Origin: Mariniblastus sp.
GTDB taxonomy: Bacteria > Planctomycetota > Planctomycetia > Pirellulales > Pirellulaceae
NCBI GenBank assembly: GCA_014237975.1
Contig: JABACA010000038.1
Span: 1 to 33,139 of the forward strand
Direction of reading: 5' to 3'
Length of the DNA stretch: 33,139 bases
The position numbers were made by a program, and so were the translations under genes. Numbering within the stretch: position 1 is the stretch's first letter; each line of letters opens with the position of its first letter. The notes beneath the pieces are model-generated. The model did not search any database. It saw only the letters and a list, made by a program, of their open reading frames with translations, and was not told the origin of the DNA. Shown piece after piece: positions 16,544-24,565 of the stretch.

Positions 16544-18066
16544 TACCAGATGGTGACCGGTATCGACGGCGGAAAATCGGCTTCCTCCGTGATTAACTGC
16601 TTGATCGTCTCGATGTCCGGTGCAAAAAAACGGTCCTTGTCATAGTGCTCCACCCGTTTGCGGATCTCGGTATGGATCGACTCCAGGAAAGGGCTCGTCT
16701 TGAGTGGCCGGCGGAAATCAATCCCCTGGGCCGCAGCCAACAGTTCGATCGCCACAATCGTCTCCGTATTGTCAACCATGTCGCCAAGTCGTCGAGCCGC
16801 AAACGTTGCCATGCTGACATGATCTTCCTGGTTGGCCGAGGTCGGCAAACTGTCAACCGAGGCGGGGTGCGCCAGCGACTTGTTTTCGCTGGCCAGCGCA
16901 GCGGCCGTAACATGGGCAATCATGAACCCGGAGTTCAATCCGCCCTGTTCCACCAGGAAGGGCGGCAGTTCACTGAGGTGCTCATCGATCAACAAGGCAA
17001 TTCTTCTTTCGGACAAGGCGCCAATTTCGGCGACCGCCAGTGCCAGGTTGTCGGCCGCCAGGGCAACCGGCTCGGCGTGAAAATTGCCCCCGGAAAGAAC
17101 CTCTTCCGTCTCCGGAAAAATCAGCGGGTTGTCGGTAACACTGTTGGCCTCGTCCAGCAGGACCTCACCCACAAATTGGATCTGGTCGTGACAGGCTCCC
17201 ATGACCTGCGGCTGACAGCGCAGGGAATAGGGATCCTGAACCCGGTTGCAATCCAGGTGCGACTCGCGAATCTGGCTGTCCGACAACAGGGTGCGAAAAA
17301 TGGCCGCACATTGCTGCTGTCCTGAATGGGCTCGTGAAAAATGAATCCGTGCATCAAACGGAGTGTCGCTCCCCATCGCCGCATCCACACTCATCGCACC
17401 GGCAATCAGCGCGGACTGGAAAACATGGCGAATTCGCAACAGGCCGTCGATGGCCAAGGCGGTCGAGACCTGAGTGCCGTTGAGCAAGGCCAGGCCTTCC
17501 TTGGGGCCCAGCCGAATCGGTTGCAAACCGATTTTTTCCAGGGCCTGCCCTGCCGGCATGGTCTTGCCCTTGAGCCGAAACTGGCCCACGCCAATCAGCG
17601 CAGCGGCCATGTGGGCCAGTGGCGCGAGATCCCCCGACGCACCCACACTCCCTTTGGACGGTATGACTGGCAGCGCATCGGCGTTGAGCAACTGGGTCAT
17701 CATCTCGACCAGCTCCAGGCGGACCCCCGAATGACCCTGGGCCAGCGAACGGATCTTGAGCAACAGGACCAGCCGGACCACCCGGTCGGCGAGAGCAGGT
17801 CCGGTACCAACCGCATGGGACAGGACCAGGTTGGTTTGCAGCTGGTCCAGGTCCTCGGGTGAAATACGTTTTGTCGCCAGCAACCCAAACCCCGTGTTGA
17901 TCCCGTAAACCGTTTGGCCCGATTCCAGGATCGCTGTCAGCGCGTTGTGACATCGCGTGATCAGTTCCCGGCTGTCATCCGTGATTCGAATCGGTGCGGC
18001 CGCTGCCCGGACTTTGGCCAGCGAGTCCAATTCAAGGCGGTCTGTTGAAATTTCAATGGAAGACAT
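16543..18066 (-). CDS. hutH: Histidine ammonia-lyase
   Basis: 507 residues. The MIO-forming triad Ala143-Ser144-Gly145 sits in GSVGASGDLAPLAH, at the position found in Pseudomonas HutH. YGINTGFG carries the catalytic tyrosine, LSHAVGTG the histidine typical of His/Tyr rather than Phe lyases, and SANQEDHVSM the glutamate that marks histidine enzymes. It deaminates L-histidine to urocanate, the first step of histidine breakdown. hutU, hutI and hutG are not in the window. I use the ATG at 18066; a TTG at 18075 would overlap the preceding stop. The gene follows the small membrane-protein gene by 5 nt and is probably in its transcript. A tyrosine ammonia-lyase or aminomutase is a less likely reading. 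Confidence 0.93.
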   Translation of the reverse strand: MSSIEISTDRLELDSLAKVRAAAAPIRITDDSRELITRCHNALTAILESGQTVYGINTGFGLLATKRISPEDLDQLQTNLVLSHAVGTGPALADRVVRLVLLLKIRSLAQGHSGVRLELVEMMTQLLNADALPVIPSKGSVGASGDLAPLAHMAAALIGVGQFRLKGKTMPAGQALEKIGLQPIRLGPKEGLALLNGTQVSTALAIDGLLRIRHVFQSALIAGAMSVDAAMGSDTPFDARIHFSRAHSGQQQCAAIFRTLLSDSQIRESHLDCNRVQDPYSLRCQPQVMGACHDQIQFVGEVLLDEANSVTDNPLIFPETEEVLSGGNFHAEPVALAADNLALAVAEIGALSERRIALLIDEHLSELPPFLVEQGGLNSGFMIAHVTAAALASENKSLAHPASVDSLPTSANQEDHVSMATFAARRLGDMVDNTETIVAIELLAAAQGIDFRRPLKTSPFLESIHTEIRKRVEHYDKDRFFAPDIETIKQLITEEADFPPSIPVTIW

Positions 18067-18071
18067 ATGGA

Positions 18072-18599
18072 TCAATGTGATTGGAGGGACTGTTGTTGGA
18101 TTTCAGCAACTGACAGTCCCTGCTGGCGAAGGCGGAAGGCCTGGGCAACGCCCGGGTTAAAATAGATAATGCAGCCCCAAACACAGAGCCCTACCGCCGT
18201 AAAAACACAGTAACAGGTTAACAGGTTCAGCAGCCCGACAAAAAACGAACTGATTCCCAGAACCCGCCCTTTTAACTGCAGGTTACGGATTCCAGCCAGG
18301 ATTCGCAAACCGCCGGCCAGAATGGATAGCCCCCCACCGGCCCCGTAAACAATGCCCATAATCATCAACATCATTGTCTCTTCTTCGGCGGGCATCTGCG
18401 TACCTGCCTGGCCTTGATTGTTTATTATTACGGGGAACAGAAACGCCATGGCAACATAAATACCGCCCACTATTATTTCAAGTGTGCCCTGAACGATCGA
18501 ACAGATGGCAATCGCTTTGACCTGGCCCAGCAGGCGGCCAGGAGGATCAAAGTTCTTGGGCGAACCGGTTGCCGTGGGTGATGCATAGGGATTACTCAT
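18072..18599 (-). CDS. Membrane protein with N-terminal NPYASP motif, function unknown
   Basis: 175 residues starting MSNPYASP, a motif common at the front of planctomycete membrane proteins. About four membrane segments follow (AIAICSIVQGTLEIIVGGIY, MLMIMGIVYGAGGGLSILAG, SSFFVGLLNLLTCYC, FTAVGLCVWGCIIYF), and a polar C-tail ends in QGLSVAEIQQQ. No enzymatic motif. The stop is 5 nt ahead of hutH, so the two are probably co-transcribed, although nothing links this protein to histidine use. Confidence 0.82.
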   Translation of the reverse strand: MSNPYASPTATGSPKNFDPPGRLLGQVKAIAICSIVQGTLEIIVGGIYVAMAFLFPVIINNQGQAGTQMPAEEETMMLMIMGIVYGAGGGLSILAGGLRILAGIRNLQLKGRVLGISSFFVGLLNLLTCYCVFTAVGLCVWGCIIYFNPGVAQAFRLRQQGLSVAEIQQQSLQSH

Positions 18600-18691
18600 T
18601 CACTCATTCCATACAAAATGAATCTAAATTGCTTAACACGAAAGTGGTTGTGGCAGTTCGTCGTGCCCCCGTTCAACCACTCGATCGGGGA

Positions 18692-19384
18692 TCAGGTATT
18701 TTGCCACAGGATGATCCTCATCGCCATCGCTGCCAGCAGGACAATGTAAACCCAAAACAACCGGCGGCCGATGGGAAATGCGGCTGAAATCAGAATAAAG
18801 GCCAGGGACCAAACCAAGTAGCCGGTGCTGTTGGAAAGCGTGTCGTCCAGCGAAAAAGCAAAGGCAGAAACCGAGGTAATAAGCAGGGCGGCAAACCACG
18901 CGCCACGGCCCCGCTTAACGAAAACGGCAGCCGGTGCCCATAACATCAGGATATTGGCGGTCCCGGCTGCCAGGAACACCGACGCCGCCAATAGGTCGTC
19001 AGCGGACCACGCGAAGCTCGCCGTATTTCCAGTCAACAGATCGAAATTCGATTCATAAACAAACCCGGCGACTTCCCAGCCCACTAGCTCGTCGCTGAAC
19101 AGTCGCAAGGTCGGCAGGAAGAACGACGCCGTGAAGGCTAAACAGGAAAGCCCGCAAACGATCAGCCGTGCGGCCCCACCCTGGACCGGACGGCAATACC
19201 CGACACGGTTCAGCCCAACCACTGCCAGGACCAGGGGCGTCAACGTGGCAAAGGCACCCCATCTGATTCCGACGGCCAACACGATCGCCGCCAAGGCGGT
19301 CAACAACAACAGAAACCACAAGCTGAACTGCAGTTGGCCCACACCAGCCGTTTCACATGTCTGCGAGTTGTCAGCCTGCCTCAC
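18692..19384 (-). CDS. Hypothetical integral membrane protein
   Basis: 230 residues with six or seven hydrophobic segments, opening on QFSLWFLLLLTALAAIVLAV, a planctomycete-type start. I place the start at the GTG at 19384, which has GAGG 7 nt upstream and falls 17 nt after the stop of the upstream gene; a TTG at 19438 would overlap that gene by 37 nt, and a GTG at 19342 is a further option. Charged residues are few apart from a loop with FSDELVGWEVAGF. No family recognised. Confidence 0.75.
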   Translation of the reverse strand: MRQADNSQTCETAGVGQLQFSLWFLLLLTALAAIVLAVGIRWGAFATLTPLVLAVVGLNRVGYCRPVQGGAARLIVCGLSCLAFTASFFLPTLRLFSDELVGWEVAGFVYESNFDLLTGNTASFAWSADDLLAASVFLAAGTANILMLWAPAAVFVKRGRGAWFAALLITSVSAFAFSLDDTLSNSTGYLVWSLAFILISAAFPIGRRLFWVYIVLLAAMAMRIILWQNT

Positions 19385-19401
19385 CGCGATACCTCGAGCG
19401 A

Positions 19402-20031
19402 TTAAATCAGAACTGGGCGAAAACCGGGCGGTTCGCAAAACTCGGGCGGCATACCAAAGTTGGTTTCGATAAAATCGTCCATCCAGCCTTTGGTTTGTTC
19501 GGACAGCACCTCGGCAATCTCGTCCATAATCTCGCCGGAAATCATGATCGGGAAAAAGTCGCGAATGATCTCCCCGCCCGAACAGAGGGCCACCACCTGG
19601 AACTCCCGCATTTCACTGCGCGGTTGGCCGCTGAACAGGCACTGATCGACCCAATCGTCAATCGATTCCTGCTCGGAGTCCGCCTGTCGTCTCAGCAATA
19701 ATTGGTAGAGCCTGTCACTGAAGCTGGCGCGAGATTCAAAAAATGTCTGCATCGCCTCGGCCGATTCCTCGGACATGCACTCACCCGAGTCGTCGCGACA
19801 ATTTAAACACATGGCCAGTTCGATGATCGGCTCCGTTCCCCGAAACACTTTTTCGATCACATACTGGCGACCCGAATCGAGCAGGTTGCCGCCACATTGG
19901 ATGCACTCGGTAAACAGGCCTTCTTTTTCGACCGACTGAAATAGCTTGGGGATCGGCACCCGGCTGGCCATCAAGGAGGGTTGATATTCCTCGGGCCCCT
20001 CTTCCGGAGCTGGGTGGTTGTGCTCTTCCAT
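19402..20031 (-). CDS. Hypothetical cytoplasmic protein with paired CxxC motifs
   Basis: 209 residues, acidic, without a signal or membrane segment. Cys43-x-x-Cys46 (ECIQCGG) and Cys75-x-x-Cys78 (MCLNCRDD) with a connecting beta stretch look like a four-cysteine zinc site. The C-terminal part includes FFPIMISGEIMDEIAEVLSE and ends FCEPPGFRPVLI, a tail I associate with uncharacterised planctomycete proteins. The ATG at 20031 has AAGG 5 nt upstream; a TTG at 20043 would add four residues. It leads the group that continues with the membrane-protein genes and hutH. Confidence 0.8.
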   Translation of the reverse strand: MEEHNHPAPEEGPEEYQPSLMASRVPIPKLFQSVEKEGLFTECIQCGGNLLDSGRQYVIEKVFRGTEPIIELAMCLNCRDDSGECMSEESAEAMQTFFESRASFSDRLYQLLLRRQADSEQESIDDWVDQCLFSGQPRSEMREFQVVALCSGGEIIRDFFPIMISGEIMDEIAEVLSEQTKGWMDDFIETNFGMPPEFCEPPGFRPVLI

Positions 20032-20355
20032 GTTTGCCTTCAATGACTTGTTGAATTCAGCTGCCAGCTATCGCTCGACGCTTTCTTCGCTGAGGGGTTG
20101 AATTATAGACAGCGAAAACAGCCAAATTGAGTGGATTCGTAACGGTTTTTGCTGATTCTGATTCCGCATTCAAGGCTTACGGGTATTTTTCCCTTTTTAT
20201 CAACAACCATAATAGGGATAATGCCAAGCTGGCGGAGGCAAATTTTTAGACGGTGGGCCGTTCGTCGCTTTTTCCCCGAACAACCATTTGCTTGCCGGAG
20301 TAAACAGGCGCTCATTAAAAAAGAACCCGTACACAAGACAAAAAAGGAGGTTGTG
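20032..20355. other. Divergent intergenic region between CxxC protein and PDZ protein genes
   Basis: 324 bases. On the minus strand a perfect TATAAT (20102-20107) lies about 70 nt ahead of the CxxC gene, with only a poor -35 (TCAATT) at 17 nt, so it is a candidate promoter for that gene. Just before 20356 a full AAGGAGG ribosome site (20344-20350) fixes the start of the PDZ gene; an in-frame extension from 20149 is judged non-coding. Confidence 0.45.
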
Positions 20356-21324
20356 ATGAAACAGCCGTTGACTCTACTTTTCATGATCCTGTTGGGCGAC
20401 CTGTGTCTGTTATCGGCAGTCACAACCGCACAATCGCGACAGGGGGACGAACTAAAACCCCAGGATGCCGGCGCGCCGGATGCCGTTCGGGCGCCGAACG
20501 GGAAGATCGTTGTCGTGGGTCCTGATGGAAAAAAACGCGAGCTGGACACCTCGAATTCAGCGGGCATTATTTTGAAGCAGAGTGTTCAATCGGTAATGGA
20601 AAATGGAGAGAAACAGACACGCGTCCAGGGCAAAGCGGTGGTGATTGGGCCTGATGGAAAACGAACCGAGTTTGATCTTGCCAAGCCGCTGGAAACGGGC
20701 GAAGGCGACCGCATCATGAGGCTTCCCGGGCTTGGCCGCATCGAACAGGTGATCGGAGGCCTTCCACTGGACCCCAAACTACAAACGTTTTTAACCGATG
20801 GCGCCATGGGAATACCGGGTCGAGGCAATGTTGGTAAATACATGCTGGGTGTGCATTGCAAGCCTGTCAGCCCGGCGCTGCGCTATCATCTTGATCTGAG
20901 CGACGATGTCGGCTTGATGGTCGAAAGCGTAACGAAAAACTCGCCGGCGGCAGCGGCAGGAATTCAAAAGCATGATATCTTGTTGTACGCCAACCAGGCC
21001 GGTTTATCGACCGTCGATGATCTTGTTAATGCCATTGACAAAGCAGGGGACGAGGGCCTGGCGGTCTCGCTTCACCTGTTAAGCAAGGGCAAGGAAGTGG
21101 GCGCAGAGCTTGAGCCGATTGAACGACCGGCGCTGCAGGCCGGCGCGCGGCCTGGGCTGGATGGCGTCCAATGGGGCCAGCTGGGCCCTGGCATTATCAT
21201 TGGGGGTGAAGGCTTTGAGCAACAAATAAAACAGATGGAGGAACAGATGCGGAAGATGCACGAGCAGATGAAAACGCTGCAGGATCAAGCGCTGGAAGGT
21301 CGGCTCGACAACGCCGACCAATAA
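20356..21324 (+). CDS. Secreted PDZ-domain protein with coiled-coil tail
   Basis: 322 residues. A signal peptide (residues 1-25, LLFMILLGDLCLL core) is followed by two copies of a short beta motif, NGKIVVVGPDGKKRELD at about 48-64 and QGKAVVIGPDGKRTEFD at about 91-107. A PDZ domain fills about 163-255 (YMLGVHCKP, VGLMVESVTKNSPAAAAGI, HDILLYANQ). The tail (about 280-315) is a Met/Gln/Glu-rich coiled coil. There is no protease domain, so this is a binding protein rather than a DegP-type enzyme. A perfect AAGGAGG 5 nt before the ATG predicts strong expression. The next gene, also a coiled-coil secreted protein, is 88 nt downstream. Confidence 0.85.
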   Translation: MKQPLTLLFMILLGDLCLLSAVTTAQSRQGDELKPQDAGAPDAVRAPNGKIVVVGPDGKKRELDTSNSAGIILKQSVQSVMENGEKQTRVQGKAVVIGPDGKRTEFDLAKPLETGEGDRIMRLPGLGRIEQVIGGLPLDPKLQTFLTDGAMGIPGRGNVGKYMLGVHCKPVSPALRYHLDLSDDVGLMVESVTKNSPAAAAGIQKHDILLYANQAGLSTVDDLVNAIDKAGDEGLAVSLHLLSKGKEVGAELEPIERPALQAGARPGLDGVQWGQLGPGIIIGGEGFEQQIKQMEEQMRKMHEQMKTLQDQALEGRLDNADQ

Positions 21325-21327
21325 AGG

Positions 21328-21349
21328 CCCGCCATAGGTCCACGGCGGG
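21328..21349 (+). other. Intercistronic hairpin after the PDZ gene
   Basis: CCCGCC (21328-21333) pairs with GGCGGG (21344-21349) across a 10-nt loop, three bases after the stop codon. No T run follows, so it may be a transcript-stabilising or attenuating stem rather than a terminator between the two secreted-protein genes. Confidence 0.4.
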
Positions 21350-21412
21350 TTGGGCCGTGTTCGCAAACAGCAGGGCTTTAATTTTCAAATTTTTACATCA
21401 CTTGGAGTCAAT

Positions 21413-22243
21413 ATGAGAATTTATGTTACGGCAATCGCCGCGATAGCCATTGCATGGGCTGCGCCACAGCTGACGGCCCAGGAGCAGTTCGGTGAAACGG
21501 GGGCTGCCTCGGGGGCAATCGTTATCGAAGCGACCGCCGAGGATAACGGTTCCGGGGTCATTAGCAATATGCAAATCATGGCCGTCGACGCCAGCGACAT
21601 GGGCGAAGGTGCGTTTTTTATGACGGGTGATACCATGGGCGGCCCGCTGCCGATGGCGTTTGGTGGTGGCGATTCGTTTTCCATGCTGAACAATCCAAGT
21701 GTTCAAAAGGATTTAGAGTTGGTCGAGGATCAAATCCAGCAAATCAAGGATGTGAACGCCGATTTCAGCGGCCGGATCCAGGACCAGATCGGGGGACTGC
21801 GGGGCGAGAATGGCGGTTTCGACCTGGCCCGCGCCAAAGAGCTGGGTGAACTGGTCAAGAAACTGAAAGAGCAGCAAAAGGTGGAAATCGACAACTTGCT
21901 TCTGCCTCATCAGCAGGACCGCCTGCAGCAGGTTGCCTTGCAAATGCAAATGCAAGCGATGGGCGCTGCGCGGGCCCTCTCCAGCAAACTGGCGGAAGAG
22001 CTGGGCATTACCGATGAACAAAAAGATCGCTTGAAAAAGCGGCAAAAAGAGTTGCAGCAAGAGATGGAAAAGAAGATTGCCAAGATGCGAGAAGATACCA
22101 AAAAAGAACTGCTGCAAGAGCTTACTCCTGAGCAGCGGGAAAAACTGAAACAGTTGACCGGCGCCGAGTTTGAAATGAAGCCGGAGGACTTCCAGCGCCG
22201 CCGTTCCCTCAGCCCCCGAATACGACGCGGTAGCGGGCGATGA
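21413..22243 (+). CDS. Secreted Spy/LTXXQ-like helical protein
   Basis: 276 residues. A signal peptide (YVTAIAAIAIAWA, cleavage near LTAQ) and a Gly/Met-rich region lead into a long charged helical part: SVQKDLELVEDQIQQIKD, an LLLPHQQDRLQQ block, LGITDEQKDRLKKRQKEL and LTPEQREKLKQL. The repeated L-T/L-x-x-Q pattern resembles periplasmic Spy/CpxP-type chaperones, and comparable proteins are frequent in planctomycetes. The tail is basic (RRRSLSPRIRRGSGR). GGAG 5 nt before the ATG at 21413 decides the start. Co-transcription with the PDZ gene is likely and suggests a joint envelope role, which is inference. Confidence 0.82.
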   Translation: MRIYVTAIAAIAIAWAAPQLTAQEQFGETGAASGAIVIEATAEDNGSGVISNMQIMAVDASDMGEGAFFMTGDTMGGPLPMAFGGGDSFSMLNNPSVQKDLELVEDQIQQIKDVNADFSGRIQDQIGGLRGENGGFDLARAKELGELVKKLKEQQKVEIDNLLLPHQQDRLQQVALQMQMQAMGAARALSSKLAEELGITDEQKDRLKKRQKELQQEMEKKIAKMREDTKKELLQELTPEQREKLKQLTGAEFEMKPEDFQRRRSLSPRIRRGSGR

Positions 22244-22323
22244 TCGGTTCGATCTCGTTGCACGTGGCTAGTCGGCTCACTGTCTTGGCCATTAACCCGT
22301 TCGGTCTTATTAATAGACTGGTA

Positions 22324-22351
22324 CGCCGGGCGTCGAAGCGGGCGCCCGGCG
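22324..22351. terminator. Perfect 9-bp GC hairpin between convergent genes
   Basis: CGCCGGGCG (22324-22332) and CGCCCGGCG (22343-22351) form a perfect stem with a 10-nt loop between the stops at 22243 (plus) and 22360 (minus). There is no T tract on either side; the position suggests a shared transcription stop. Confidence 0.45.
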
Positions 22352-22359
22352 GGCCTGAG

Positions 22360-23352
22360 TCACTGCCGCTGGATGACGATCGTCGTGCCAGCATCGATGG
22401 AGTACGTCAGGCCGACGGGCCGGAGAACCGTTTTTAGTTCTTCGGCAAACGTCATTTCGCTCACATTACCATTAACCAAAATGGCGGCGCTCTCCGTTTT
22501 CACTTCGGCCGACAGCACAATCTCAATGCGGTAAATCTCTCGCCATAAATCGAGGCACTCATCCAGTGGAGTGTCGAGATACTCGCGGCCGCCCTGGAGT
22601 CCACTGGCCGGCCAGCTGGTGGACTGCAGTGCCTGGTTCAGCCTGTCCTTTTTCTCGTCGTCGGCCAGCTCGCCAGTAGGTTCGTTTTGTGCGGCCATTT
22701 CTTTTTCATGAGCTGTCCGGCCTTTGGCTAAACCTTCACGGTACGCCTGCCGCATGGCAACTGCTCTTGCGGATCTTTCCTGGCGTAACAACTCTTTTAA
22801 GCTCTCGAGCTTCCGCGTCATCGCTTCATTTTCCAGTTGGCGATCTTCTTGGCGCATTTGTTCATCTTTCTTCTGGCGTTCCTCGTAAAACTCTATTAAA
22901 TGGGCTCGCTGCTGAATGGCGTTTGCCTTTTCTGCTTCTGCCTCTGCCTCTACTTGCGCCAGTCGTTGTCGCGCTGTTTCAAGTTGATCTGACAATCGCC
23001 TGCTTTCTGACTGTTCTTTTGCTAACTGCCGTTGCGCTGCTTCAACTTGATCCGACAGCTGTTGCGGCTCCCGATAAGCTTGTTCCGCTTCTTCATGCGC
23101 CCGGTCAAGGCGGGCTGAAAGCACCATTTCCTGGAAAGACTCGCGGTGGTCATCGCCTTCTTTTTGCGGCGGGCGCTGGGCAGCTCTAAGTTGTTCCCAA
23201 TACGGCCAAGCCAGGGCCTGGAGACCCGCTGGCAGTTGTGCCGCCGGGCCGTCTTCTTCTGTTCCCGCTTTTGACGTAGTGACGACCACCGCGATCAGCA
23301 GCCCGATACCGGCCACACTGAGAATCGATCGTCGCATTATTAACAAAAACAT
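22360..23352 (-). CDS. Secreted coiled-coil protein with C-terminal STN-like domain
   Basis: 330 residues. Residues 5-28 form a signal sequence or anchor (ILSVAGIGLLIAVVVTT). A long coiled coil (about 85-230) contains a 21-residue repeat in two adjacent copies: QQLSDQVEAAQRQLAKEQ and RRLSDQLETARQRLAQVE. After a linker, residues about 260-330 resemble the secretin/TonB short N-terminal (STN) fold common in planctomycete proteins: YLDTPLDECLDLW, IEIVLSAEV, MTFAEELKTVLRPVGLTY, TTIVIQ. STN domains bind partner proteins in the periplasm; no secretin pore domain follows. AAGGA 7 nt before the ATG at 23352. Role unknown. Confidence 0.8.
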   Translation of the reverse strand: MFLLIMRRSILSVAGIGLLIAVVVTTSKAGTEEDGPAAQLPAGLQALAWPYWEQLRAAQRPPQKEGDDHRESFQEMVLSARLDRAHEEAEQAYREPQQLSDQVEAAQRQLAKEQSESRRLSDQLETARQRLAQVEAEAEAEKANAIQQRAHLIEFYEERQKKDEQMRQEDRQLENEAMTRKLESLKELLRQERSARAVAMRQAYREGLAKGRTAHEKEMAAQNEPTGELADDEKKDRLNQALQSTSWPASGLQGGREYLDTPLDECLDLWREIYRIEIVLSAEVKTESAAILVNGNVSEMTFAEELKTVLRPVGLTYSIDAGTTIVIQRQ

Positions 23353-23728
23353 GGTTGATTCCTTGATTGTTCAAACTGTTTCTGGGTCGTGCCAACCTGT
23401 GAGTGGGTTCAATCCAACTCACCGCTAGCCAGTGATCGCGTCATCCCAACCAACAGCGGGCCTCGGTTTCGATGTTGCTCCTGGCGCTGGTGCCGCCCGC
23501 TTCATCGCCCGTGGTCATCCTGCTTTCCTGCTGTAAATCGTGGATTTTTTTGCCTCAAACCTGAGTCATTTCGACCCGCATACCATTCAAAGCGTAGCCC
23601 GGCCGAATGTGTTACACGCTCATTGAGAAAAACATCGCTTCAGTGCGATTTGCCGAGCGACTGATTGTCTGGTATTTTCTGGTGGCTGAAGAAACGGGTC
23701 AAAACTGATCGTCTGCGGTGGGGGGTTC
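23353..23728. other. Divergent intergenic region ahead of the DUF4239 gene
   Basis: 376 bases. Apart from the candidate promoter at 23650-23678, it contains a small hairpin at 23400-23423 (GTGAGT with ACTCAC) whose loop resembles a tRNA T-arm but has no tRNA around it. No credible gene. Confidence 0.45.
23650..23678 (+). promoter_or_regulatory. Candidate promoter for the DUF4239 gene
   Basis: TTGCCG at 23650-23655, a 17-nt spacer ending in TGG, and TATTTT at 23673-23678: each hexamer matches consensus at four of six positions, helped by an extended -10. The start codon is 50 nt further on. Confidence 0.35.
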
Positions 23729-24499
23729 ATGCTTAACTTTTTCGTTGAACTACACCCCCTGCTGGGTGTTACTCTCTCGATGCTGGCTGCCGTCGTGTTT
23801 GGGCTGTCCGTCTATTTTGTTTCCCACAAACTGATCTCAAAATACCAGGAAGGCGATTCCGGACCGCCCGCCAGTCTGTTTGGTGTGGTGGGAATGCTGG
23901 TTGGCCTGATGCTCTCGCTCTCGTTTGCCAAGGTGATCTCCGACATTCGGTCGATCGACAATGCGATTGTTCGGGAAGCGGCAGCCATCTTGGACGTCTC
24001 CTACGACTTGAATCGTTACAAACATGATGACACTCGGGAAATCCAGCTGCTGCTGGTGCAGTACACCGAGTCGGTTATTAATGATGATTGGCCCGCCTTG
24101 GCAAATGACCGCCTGGGCAAGAAAACAACCGCACTCAAAATTGAATTGCTGGATCGTTTGGCCATGCTCGAACCGACCACGGCGCTGCAGGAGCGGCTGA
24201 TCTCCAAGATCGAAGATGATGTGGATGCCATTTCAGATCACCGACTGGTTCGGCTCAACAGCACCTTGTCGGAACCGCCCACCTATGTTTATGTCACGTT
24301 TCTCGGTTTCCTGCTAACCATGGCTTGTTTTGGGGCCTATCCGCCCCAGATTCCACTGGTCGTGCTGGTCGGGCTGTATGCTGCGTTTGTGGGGTTGGTA
24401 CTTTTTTTGATCATGACCCTGAGTGATCCGTTTCAAGGGGTTGGCATTGCGCCAACCACGTTTGAACACATTCTCGAAACGATGAAAGAAAATTCCTAA
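23729..24499 (+). CDS. DUF4239 (bestrophin-like) membrane protein
   Basis: 256 residues with two N-terminal membrane segments (VTLSMLAAVVFGLSVYFV and FGVVGMLVGLMLSLSFAKV), a cytoplasmic or periplasmic helical centre, and two C-terminal segments (VTFLGFLLTMACFGA and LVGLYAAFVGLVLFLIMTL). Family marks include IRSIDNAIVREAAAI, a central tryptophan in INDDWPAL and the C-terminal LSDPFQGVGIAP. DUF4239 is grouped with bestrophin-like proteins of unclear transport role. A GGGGGG run lies 4 nt before the ATG. The DUF4190-like gene follows 66 nt later in the same direction. Confidence 0.85.
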   Translation: MLNFFVELHPLLGVTLSMLAAVVFGLSVYFVSHKLISKYQEGDSGPPASLFGVVGMLVGLMLSLSFAKVISDIRSIDNAIVREAAAILDVSYDLNRYKHDDTREIQLLLVQYTESVINDDWPALANDRLGKKTTALKIELLDRLAMLEPTTALQERLISKIEDDVDAISDHRLVRLNSTLSEPPTYVYVTFLGFLLTMACFGAYPPQIPLVVLVGLYAAFVGLVLFLIMTLSDPFQGVGIAPTTFEHILETMKENS

Positions 24500-24565
24500 C
24501 AGGACCAACACGGGCCCGACGGCAAACGTGTTGACTAGATCGAAATTTGCAAAGGAAAAAGGCTG

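Noticed and set aside
16645-17325. Long plus-strand open frame opposite hutH
   Set aside because: It lies wholly inside the hutH coding region, has no ribosome site, and its product shows no domain; it is an antisense shadow.
23400-23423. Hairpin with a GGTTCAATCC loop resembling a tRNA T-arm
   Set aside because: No anticodon arm or acceptor stem can be drawn around it, and the stem carries a mismatch.
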